From assembly GCF_015864825.1 (NCBI RefSeq), contig NZ_JADYWL010000002.1, positions 248,001 to 312,000 of the forward strand: 64,000 nucleotides of DNA, in the 5' to 3' direction. This DNA is from Psychrobacter sp. NZS113 (lineage in GTDB: Bacteria > Pseudomonadota > Gammaproteobacteria > Pseudomonadales > Moraxellaceae). Within the stretch, counting starts at the first letter, position 1. Every line of letters begins with the position of its first letter. The position numbers were made by a program, and so were the translations under genes. A model generated the notes under the pieces. That model made no database searches, had not been told where the DNA came from, and saw only the letters and a list, made by a program, of their open reading frames with translations. Below are positions 56,660 through 64,000 of the stretch, one piece after another.

Positions 56660-58297
56660 ATGAACACTTTTCCATTATTTTTTAAATTAGAAGACCGCAA
56701 AGTGCTTATCGTTGGTGGCGGTGATGTAGCGCTACGCAAAGCGGATCTGCTTAGTCGTGCTGGGGCGGCAATCACTATCCTTGCCCCCGTTATTAGTGAT
56801 GAGATACAAGCCTTGCTCAATGATAGTAAGCATCAGCTCATCTATGAAAATTACAATAACACCTATATGTCAGGCGCACGCGTCATTATCGCAGCGACTG
56901 ATGACGAAACACTGAATCATCAGATTCATGCTGATGCTACTGCCCTAAACATTCCAGTCAATGTGGTTGATACACCGCATTTATGCGATTTTATATTTCC
57001 AGCCATTGTTGATCGCAACCCTATTGTGATTGGTATCTCATCTAATGGTAAAGCACCGGTACTAGCACGTTTACTACGTGCCCGCCTTGAGACGTTAATT
57101 CCACAAGGTTATGGCAAATTGGCCAAATTGGCAGGCGAGTTCCGTACTGAGGTAAAATCCAAAATTCCTACCTTAACAGGGCGTCGCCAGTTTTGGGAGC
57201 GAGCTTTTGAAGGCAAAGTCAGTGAGCTCATGTTTGCTGGTAATGAAATCCAAGCCACTGCACAGCTACAAGCCGACTTAGATAGCACTGCTGCGAATAT
57301 TGCCAGTGCTATTGAATCACCAACCCATACTACTGTGGTAGCCGCTCCTGTAGTCGACAACGAAACCTCTTTGGATACTACCATTCCAGTTGGCGAGGTT
57401 TATATTGTGGGCGCAGGCCCTGGTGATCCAGAACTGCTCACCTTTAAAGCACTACGCCTGATGCAGCAAGCAGACATTGTCTATTATGATGCCTTGGTTT
57501 CGCCGCAAGTCTTAGACTTGTGCCGTCGTGATGCGGACAAAGTGTTTGTAGGCAAAAAACGTAGCAACCATGCTGTTGCTCAGCTTGGTATCAATGAGCT
57601 GTTAGTCAATAGTGCCAAAGAAGGTCGCCGTGTGGTTCGTCTAAAAGGTGGCGATCCGTTTATCTTTGGACGCGGCGGTGAAGAGATTGAAAGCTTACGG
57701 GCACATGGCGTTCCTTATCAAGTCGTGCCAGGTATCACTGCTGCCAATGCAGCGGCCAGCTATGCAGGTATTCCGCTTACCCACCGTGATCACTCGCAAT
57801 CGGTACGCTTTGTCACTGGATTTTTAAAGGCTGGCGCACCAAACAGCAACTTTAAAAACTTTTTGAATACCGATGAGACGGTTGTGTTTTATATGGGTCT
57901 GTACTCTTTGCCTCGTTTGACTGAAGGCTTAATTGATGCTGGACGAGCTGATAGTACTCCTATTGCCATCGTATCCAATGCCAGTATGCCCAATCAGCAA
58001 GTATTAACCGGCACACTTGCCAATATCGTTGAGTTGCAAGAGCAACACCAACTACCAACGCCTGCGCTACTTATCATGGGAGATGTCGTCGCCCTGCATG
58101 ATAATTTGGCTTGGTACAACTTACAAAATCAGCAGCACAGTCAAAGTAGTGACGATCTAGCGAAGAACTGGTTGCGCGAAGGGTCAAGAGGTAAAGTAGA
58201 AAAACAACCAATAGACCAACAAGCACATGCGCTCTCTATGATATCCAGTTTGGCTACGCAGCAAGAGGAAGGTTTAGAGCAACTGATTATTGATTAA
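56660..58297 (+). CDS. cysG: Sirohaem synthase CysG (dehydrogenase/ferrochelatase plus methyltransferase)
   Basis: The 545-aa fusion makes sirohaem from uroporphyrinogen III. Residues 1-210 are the CysG-B dehydrogenase/ferrochelatase (VLIVGGGDVALRKADLL). Residues about 248-495 are the SUMT methyltransferase (VYIVGAGPGDPELLTFKALR, VVRLKGGDPFIFGRGGEE). The start has GGTGAT upstream. Sirohaem is the CysI cofactor, so the gene supports the sulfite reductase operon although it is about 3.4 kb away. Beyond about residue 495 there is an extension of roughly 50 residues (LARNWLREG-like) past the usual end of about 460. Confidence 0.92.
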   Translation: MNTFPLFFKLEDRKVLIVGGGDVALRKADLLSRAGAAITILAPVISDEIQALLNDSKHQLIYENYNNTYMSGARVIIAATDDETLNHQIHADATALNIPVNVVDTPHLCDFIFPAIVDRNPIVIGISSNGKAPVLARLLRARLETLIPQGYGKLAKLAGEFRTEVKSKIPTLTGRRQFWERAFEGKVSELMFAGNEIQATAQLQADLDSTAANIASAIESPTHTTVVAAPVVDNETSLDTTIPVGEVYIVGAGPGDPELLTFKALRLMQQADIVYYDALVSPQVLDLCRRDADKVFVGKKRSNHAVAQLGINELLVNSAKEGRRVVRLKGGDPFIFGRGGEEIESLRAHGVPYQVVPGITAANAAASYAGIPLTHRDHSQSVRFVTGFLKAGAPNSNFKNFLNTDETVVFYMGLYSLPRLTEGLIDAGRADSTPIAIVSNASMPNQQVLTGTLANIVELQEQHQLPTPALLIMGDVVALHDNLAWYNLQNQQHSQSSDDLAKNWLREGSRGKVEKQPIDQQAHALSMISSLATQQEEGLEQLIID

Positions 58298-58323
58298 TTT
58301 TTAGTATTAACTCTCAACAATAA

Positions 58324-58365
58324 AGAGCTCTATCGATAATAATATATTGGTAGGGCTCTCTTTTT
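58324..58365 (+). terminator. Terminator after cysG
   Basis: An AGAGC/GCTCT stem with an imperfect inner stem is followed by five T on the plus strand, 26 bases after the cysG stop. Confidence 0.7.
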
Positions 58366-58442
58366 AACGCATTCCAACAGCGCAAACCACAAAAAATCTT
58401 GCTAGAATGACAGCTTCCCATTAACTGTCTTTAAGTGCAATT

Positions 58443-60056
58443 ATGTCTACACCTGCCACTGCCACTGCCACTTCCAATTCAATGCCTACTCGACCATTAA
58501 CCATCCTACATACCTCCGACTGGCATCTGGGTCGTCGGCTCTATGGTCGCATGCGCTATGAGGAATTCGAGGCGTTTTTGAGCTGGCTTGAAGAGACAAT
58601 TAGCACGCAAAAAGTCGATGTATTAATCGTTGCTGGTGATATCTTTGATACCATGACGCCAAGTAACAGAGCCCAAGCGTTGTATTTTGAGTTTTTAGGT
58701 AGAGTGTCCAAGTCATGCTGTCAACACGTGGTGATAGTCGCGGGCAATCACGACTCCCCTACTTTTTTAGATGCCCCCAGTCAGGTGCTTAAGTTCTTAA
58801 ATGTTCATGTGATTGGCACTGCTTGTGACGATTTAAACAACGAAGTATTGGTTTTGGATGATGCAGAGGGAACGCCGCATTGTATTATCGCCGCTGTTCC
58901 TTACTTGCGTGACCGCGATGTGCGTAGTAGTAGCGCTGGCGAGTCAGCGGATAGCAAAGATGCCAATGTTATAAAAGGTATTCGTGCACACTATGATGAA
59001 GTAGCTAGCATTGCAAAATCCAAGCAATCTGAACTTATCGAAGCGCATAAGCGGCATATTCCTATCGTTGCGACAGGGCACCTATTTGCAGCTGGCGGTA
59101 CCACAACAGATGATGATGGTGTACGCGAGCTTTATGTTGGCTCACTGGGTAAAATCTCTGCTGATATGTTCGATGAAAGCTTTGATTATGTTGCGCTTGG
59201 TCATTTGCACGTGCCACAGCGGGTCGGTGGTCGTGAGCATATTCGCTATTCAGGCTCACCCATAGCTATGGGCTTTGGAGAAGCAAAGCAACAAAAACAA
59301 GTATTACTAGTAAAGTTTGGTGCTGCAGACAATGTCATATCAGATCTAGACGTTACCCCTGATAATTATATTCCTCAGCTTATCAATACAGACTCTCATA
59401 TTAAAACGACCAAGATTGAAAAGTCAGTAGAAAAAACCGTTAAAAAAGTGGCTATTCAGGCAGAGCCTTTGATGGATGACTTGTTTGGTTTTGATGAGCC
59501 ATCGGACAATGATAATAATGATGTAGCAGAAACTGGTGTCACAGAGAACCTTACTGCTCAGCAAGACCTAGATAATCAATCAGTGCCTACTCATGCTGCC
59601 ACTACCAATAAAATACTGCTTCGCGATAATTTAAGTCAGATGCAAGTAGTCTCCTTACCCATTCCAAAATTTCAGAAATTGGCACAAGTCTCAGGTAACT
59701 TAGCGTCTATTCATCAGGCTATTAATCAAACTACTCAACTACTTGAGTCAAAAGAGTCTGTTTGGCTAGAAGTTATTTATACCGGTGATGATATTGTTAG
59801 TGAATTACGTGAGCATATTCAGGCCATGGTAGAAGGCTTGCCATGTGAGGTATTAAAAATTAAGAATACTCAAACTTATAATAAAGTCCTTAACCAACAG
59901 CAAACCTCTGAGACGTTACAAGACCTAAATGAAGAAGAGGTATTTGAGCGTTGCTTGACCGCGCATAGTATTCCTGATGAGCAAAAGTTAACCTTGCGTG
60001 ATGCGTACGATCAAATCGTTTATAACCTGCGCCATGCAGATAGCCATGCCGAATAA
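58443..60056 (+). CDS. sbcD: Exonuclease subunit SbcD
   Basis: The 537-aa protein is the nuclease of the SbcCD hairpin-cleaving complex. The phosphoesterase motifs are present: LHTSDWHLGRRLYG, VAGDIFDT, VVIVAGNHDSPTF, VATGHLFAAGG and ALGHLHVPQ. It is longer than the roughly 400 residues usual for SbcD because of a poorly conserved, acidic insert of about 100 residues (about 325-405). sbcC follows after 83 bases. The N-terminus has an Ala/Thr repeat (TPATATATSN). Confidence 0.92.
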   Translation: MSTPATATATSNSMPTRPLTILHTSDWHLGRRLYGRMRYEEFEAFLSWLEETISTQKVDVLIVAGDIFDTMTPSNRAQALYFEFLGRVSKSCCQHVVIVAGNHDSPTFLDAPSQVLKFLNVHVIGTACDDLNNEVLVLDDAEGTPHCIIAAVPYLRDRDVRSSSAGESADSKDANVIKGIRAHYDEVASIAKSKQSELIEAHKRHIPIVATGHLFAAGGTTTDDDGVRELYVGSLGKISADMFDESFDYVALGHLHVPQRVGGREHIRYSGSPIAMGFGEAKQQKQVLLVKFGAADNVISDLDVTPDNYIPQLINTDSHIKTTKIEKSVEKTVKKVAIQAEPLMDDLFGFDEPSDNDNNDVAETGVTENLTAQQDLDNQSVPTHAATTNKILLRDNLSQMQVVSLPIPKFQKLAQVSGNLASIHQAINQTTQLLESKESVWLEVIYTGDDIVSELREHIQAMVEGLPCEVLKIKNTQTYNKVLNQQQTSETLQDLNEEEVFERCLTAHSIPDEQKLTLRDAYDQIVYNLRHADSHAE

Positions 60057-60139
60057 TAGTAAGTTATTCAATATCATTTCTAATCACTGATGTCTTTATC
60101 AGCTTTCAACACTGCCCCATATAAAAATAAGACCTGCCC

Positions 60140-63100
60140 ATGCGACTGATTGAACTGCGACTCAAAAATTTAAATTCCCTAAAAGGCGAATGGCACATTG
60201 ATTTTAGTGACCCCGCTTTTCTCAATGAGGGCATTTTTGCTATTACTGGGCAAACAGGTGCTGGCAAGACCACCATACTGGATGCCGTCTGCTTAGCGCT
60301 ATACAGTCAAACGCCAAGATTGGGTGATATTACGGGTTCAACGAATGAGATTATGACCCAAGGTACTGGTGAATGCTCAGCAGAAGTTATCATCGAGATA
60401 AATTCTAAACGTTATCAATGCTATTGGTACCAACATCGTGCCCACAAAAAAGCAAAAGGCAACTTATTACCGATTAAGCACGAGATTAGTGATGTTGAAA
60501 CAGGCGCTATTTTAGAAGAGAAAAAGTCTAAAACATCTGCCTATATCCAAGATCTAATCGGTATGGATTTTAATCAATTTACCCGTTCCATCATGTTGGC
60601 ACAAGGCAGTTTTGCGGCATTTTTGAAGTCTGATATTGGTGATAGAGCCGCCATTTTAGAAAAAATAACGGGTACGGCCATTTATGCCAAAATATCGTTA
60701 AACGTGCACGAGAAAAAACGCTCTGAGGAAGAAGTGCTTGGCAATCTACAAGCAGGCGTTAATAGCTTATCCCTATTAAATATTGAAGATGAAAAAAGAC
60801 TGGCTGCAGAATTAGACACTCTGAATCAGCAGCAAATCAAACAACGACAAACATTCAAAACCTTGAGTGAGCAACTACAGTGGCTAGATAGCGTCTATCA
60901 ACTACAACAGAACCTCTCGGTTTATCAGACTGAGTTCGCAACAGCGCAACAGATACAGAAAGACTTTATCCCAGAAGCACAACGCTTAGATATTGCGACT
61001 AAAGCTTTAGAAATTGATAGCCAGTTTCGCGCGATGTGCTATAGCCGAGAGATGCTCAGTAAGTTGGATGCTGAGCAACAGACATTGCTTAGTAAAATTC
61101 CGACACAGCAAGAAGCGCTTGGGCAAGCTTCAAGTCATCTAAATGAGGCGAGTACTTTTGAAAAGAACGCCACGGATAACTTACAAACTGCTTTACCCAT
61201 TATTAAAAAGGTGCGTGAATTAGATGCTGATATAAAACAGCAAGCTCATGCTTTATCAAATGACAATCAACGTAAAGGCGTACTGGTGAATAATACTCAA
61301 CAATTACGTCAAGAAATAGCTAGCCATAAACAAACAGAGCAGGATACTAAGACTCAGTTTGACAGTATTGAAAAGTACTTTAATGACTATCCAGAGGTAA
61401 ACGATCTCGATACAGATATGGCAACCTTTGATAGCAGTTGTAGCCGATTAAAGGCATTGCTAGAAGACAATGTGCGCTTAGCTACCGATAAACGAACATA
61501 TGGTCATCAAGCCAGCCAACTACAAGCAAGTTTCGATCAACTGTCTAAGCAGCAAGACGCCGATACCTCATTAATAATACAACATCGTGAGCAACTTGCC
61601 AGCTTACAGCACCAGCAAGCAACACTCATCCAAAAAAAATCGCTGGCTAGTATGCGTCGTGATCAAGAACATGTTGATCAAATTAATAACCAAACTAATC
61701 GGGCCAGCTTCAAGTTACAACGACTGTCCGAACTTACTAGCCAAATAAAAAGAACCACGCTTTCGCTACCAGTACTTAGCCAAGCGTTAACGACTTTAGA
61801 ACAACTAATTACCAGTCATCAATCAGACATTCAAAATGTTAAGCTCAAACGACAAGATAAACAAGAGCATCTGAATCTATTACAAAAGGTCGCTAAGCTT
61901 GAAGACTATATAACAGAACTACAAGACGGATTGCCCTGCCCGCTCTGTGGCGCACACGAACATCCTTACGGCAAAAATCATCCTTTATTAGACAATAATA
62001 TCGACGACAATGCCGACCAAAGCCAACTGTCTAGAACACAAAAGATTCAGCAGGAAATGGATGCACTAGAAACTGTTATAGTCAATCTTGAGCAGACGGT
62101 ATCAAAACACCGTCTTGAACATGCTACAAAGAAAGAAACGCTCAATAATCAACAACAGCAATTAGTGCCGTTACAGCAAGAGACAGAGACCTTATATAGT
62201 GATATTCGGGTTTATCTGGCCTCGTTATTCGATGATAAAAATAATTACTCTGAATCCATTGCAGCGCTCATTCATCCACTGACTCAAGTGACGGATAACG
62301 TCAATGATGCGATTGACGTGGACAACTCTTTATCTTTATTGGATGCCGCCAAACACAACCTGATTGATTACAAGCAGTCTCTACAAACCATGACGGGCCA
62401 ATACGATGTGCTGACACAACGTATGGCACATATTAGTACTGCAATCGAAACCGATGAAAAGCGGCAACAAGTACTTATTCGCGACGTCAGTAATTTGGCA
62501 ACTGATATTAAGCTTAATACACAGAAAATTGAGAGTATTGAAGAAAGTATCGCTGTCAACTTCTCTGAATTGGCACCTATTATGACCACTGTTTCGTCTC
62601 TAGCGTATAAACACCCTATAGAGAACCATAAAGAGTATTTATCTGTAGCTGTTAATGCAGCAGACATCAATGATGCACTCAAGCAACTGAATGATAGTGT
62701 TACTGAGCAGACCGTAATAGACAACTCAGACTATGACCCTCATATCGAAAGGCTACGTCAACAGCGTAGCGCCCTAAGTCAGTTAAAGCAATATTGCCAT
62801 GGCCAAAAAAACAAACAACAGCAGCTAACCAACACGATAAGCAGCTTAACAGCACAGATTGGAGCCAAACAAGCACAGCTTACCAATGACGAAAAATCGC
62901 TCGAAGAACTAGAGCGCTTAACTATTAATAAAACCAGTGCTATCGAGCAACTAAGGGAAAATAGAAAAGAGATTTTCGCAGATAAAGAGGTAGATGCTGA
63001 GGAGACTCAATTACGAAGTGCGGTCGATAAGGCTCAAGCTAGTAAGATCACGGTACAAAGGCAGCTAGATACCATTCAGCAGACATTAGAACAATTAAAG

Positions 63101-64000
63101 GTTAGACAGCAACAGCTAGCAACAGAGCTACAATCTGCAACTGGTACGCTCAATACGCAACAAAGTGAATTTACGGATTTACTATCAGAATCACAGTTCG
63201 CCGATGAAGCTGCCTTTGTCAGTTCACGCCTGCCTAAACAAGAGCGCGAAGCACTACACATACGTAAATCAGCTATCGATAATGCCTTGCAACAGGTGAA
63301 GTCACAGCTAGATAGTACTCAGCAATTATTAGCGCAAAAACTTGCTGCTCCTATGACAGATAAGGATAGAGAAACGCTTGCTGGCGAGTATCATCAAATA
63401 CAGACAGATATTGATCAACTAAGTCAGCAGATAGGTGCAATTGACCAAAAACTCAAAGACAACGACAATCAAAAAGGCAAACAAGTAGCACAACTTGTGG
63501 CTATCGATGCGCAAAAACAGAAGCTACAAGTTTGGCAGCAGCTACATACGCTAATTGGTTCAGCTGATGGTAAAAAATATCGTACCTTTGCCCAAGGATT
63601 AACGTTTGAAGTTATGATTAGTCATGCCAATACGCAACTGCAAAAGATGAGTGATCGTTACCTACTCATCCATGACGACCACAATCCGCTTGAGCTCAAT
63701 GTGATTGATAACTATCAAGGTGGCGATGTTCGTAGTACTAAAAACCTCTCTGGTGGCGAAGGCTTTATCATTAGTTTGGCACTCGCGTTAGGGTTATCAC
63801 AAATGGCCAGTCACAATATTCGTGTGGATTCGTTATTCTTGGATGAAGGCTTCGGCACACTGGATGAAGAGTCACTTGATATCGCCCTCGATACGTTAAC
63901 GAGCTTACAACAGGAAGGTAAGTTGATTGGTATTATCTCTCACGTGCAGGCACTAAAAGACCGTATCTTGACCCAAATTAAGGTCGAAAAACTCTCTGGC
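60140..64000 (+). CDS. sbcC: Exonuclease subunit SbcC, cut by the window end
   Basis: 1287 residues are visible and the gene continues beyond the window. It has Walker A GQTGAGKTT (37-45), long coiled coils rich in Gln and Lys on both sides of a zinc hook (C600-P-L-C603), then the signature LSGGEGFIISLALALG (from 1203) and Walker B LFLDEGFGTLDE (D1235/E1236). It is the ATPase of the SbcCD nuclease that removes hairpins and cross-links. The ATG at 60140 follows a weak ribosome site. Confidence 0.93.
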   Translation, partial: MRLIELRLKNLNSLKGEWHIDFSDPAFLNEGIFAITGQTGAGKTTILDAVCLALYSQTPRLGDITGSTNEIMTQGTGECSAEVIIEINSKRYQCYWYQHRAHKKAKGNLLPIKHEISDVETGAILEEKKSKTSAYIQDLIGMDFNQFTRSIMLAQGSFAAFLKSDIGDRAAILEKITGTAIYAKISLNVHEKKRSEEEVLGNLQAGVNSLSLLNIEDEKRLAAELDTLNQQQIKQRQTFKTLSEQLQWLDSVYQLQQNLSVYQTEFATAQQIQKDFIPEAQRLDIATKALEIDSQFRAMCYSREMLSKLDAEQQTLLSKIPTQQEALGQASSHLNEASTFEKNATDNLQTALPIIKKVRELDADIKQQAHALSNDNQRKGVLVNNTQQLRQEIASHKQTEQDTKTQFDSIEKYFNDYPEVNDLDTDMATFDSSCSRLKALLEDNVRLATDKRTYGHQASQLQASFDQLSKQQDADTSLIIQHREQLASLQHQQATLIQKKSLASMRRDQEHVDQINNQTNRASFKLQRLSELTSQIKRTTLSLPVLSQALTTLEQLITSHQSDIQNVKLKRQDKQEHLNLLQKVAKLEDYITELQDGLPCPLCGAHEHPYGKNHPLLDNNIDDNADQSQLSRTQKIQQEMDALETVIVNLEQTVSKHRLEHATKKETLNNQQQQLVPLQQETETLYSDIRVYLASLFDDKNNYSESIAALIHPLTQVTDNVNDAIDVDNSLSLLDAAKHNLIDYKQSLQTMTGQYDVLTQRMAHISTAIETDEKRQQVLIRDVSNLATDIKLNTQKIESIEESIAVNFSELAPIMTTVSSLAYKHPIENHKEYLSVAVNAADINDALKQLNDSVTEQTVIDNSDYDPHIERLRQQRSALSQLKQYCHGQKNKQQQLTNTISSLTAQIGAKQAQLTNDEKSLEELERLTINKTSAIEQLRENRKEIFADKEVDAEETQLRSAVDKAQASKITVQRQLDTIQQTLEQLKVRQQQLATELQSATGTLNTQQSEFTDLLSESQFADEAAFVSSRLPKQEREALHIRKSAIDNALQQVKSQLDSTQQLLAQKLAAPMTDKDRETLAGEYHQIQTDIDQLSQQIGAIDQKLKDNDNQKGKQVAQLVAIDAQKQKLQVWQQLHTLIGSADGKKYRTFAQGLTFEVMISHANTQLQKMSDRYLLIHDDHNPLELNVIDNYQGGDVRSTKNLSGGEGFIISLALALGLSQMASHNIRVDSLFLDEGFGTLDEESLDIALDTLTSLQQEGKLIGIISHVQALKDRILTQIKVEKLSG

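Noticed and set aside
58443-64000. Link between SbcCD and the retron hairpin
   Set aside because: SbcCD cleaves hairpin DNA and could act on msDNA, but it lies 30 kb away with other genes between and is a housekeeping gene pair; no evidence in the sequence ties them.

Overview
The window looks like a chromosome segment of a gamma-proteobacterium of the Moraxellaceae, most likely Psychrobacter. Support for this comes from the moderate GC content, the protein sequences, the tandem Sbp/CysTWA sulfate operon, and small palindromic intergenic repeats. No rRNA, tRNA, CRISPR array or intact insertion sequence was seen, and the identification is an inference without a database search.

Left part (1-14.2 kb). 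This holds a YHYH lipoprotein, a RhuM-Fic fusion protein, an MtfA-type metallopeptidase and an M28 peptidase carried on an autotransporter barrel. Next come a TetR regulator divergent from a flavoprotein plus DUF2855 operon, with a twin palindromic operator in the shared promoter, and a GDSL esterase lipoprotein. The part ends with the Anbu locus: an ATP-grasp/alpha-E fusion, a transglutaminase and a proteasome-like protease.

Retron locus (14.2-29.6 kb). Four tightly spaced genes encode a BRCT-containing HEAT/ARM-repeat protein (1133 aa), a giant WD40-HEAT/ARM protein (2571 aa), a winged-helix SWIM zinc-finger protein (758 aa) and a reverse transcriptase with the retron hallmarks (NAxxH, YADD, VTG). 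The leader upstream of the first gene holds what I read as the retron msr-msd RNA on the opposite strand. It shows paired a1/a2 arms, a TTAGC branch site, two small msr hairpins, a long msd hairpin and an intrinsic terminator. Between this RNA and the operon lie two TTTGTNACAAA palindromes 22 bp apart. From memory, ARM plus WHSWIM genes correspond to the type XIII retrons. The divergent RNA about 14 kb from its RT, the BRCT domain and the 2571-aa protein are the unusual parts, and this is the main candidate for an under-described system.

Middle part (29.7-42.8 kb). This holds a short UvrA paralogue, a DUF819 membrane protein, a DEAD-box helicase with an RG-rich tail, a DUF1176 protein, a YghU-type glutathione transferase and an MFS exporter. 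It ends with an iron module: two bacterioferritin subunits with complementary active sites, Bfd behind a Fur-box promoter, and an ArsR-type regulator.

Right part (42.9-64 kb). Sulfate uptake and assimilation dominates: cysA, cysW, cysT, two sulfate-binding lipoproteins, sat, cysI, a DUF934 protein, cysH and, further right, cysG for sirohaem. It is interrupted by an acyltransferase and a PAAR-metallopeptidase gene with a downstream lipoprotein gene (a likely type VI effector/immunity pair). Three palindromic repeats lie between genes, one a TA-flanked MITE-like element. The window ends in sbcD and an sbcC gene cut by the window edge.
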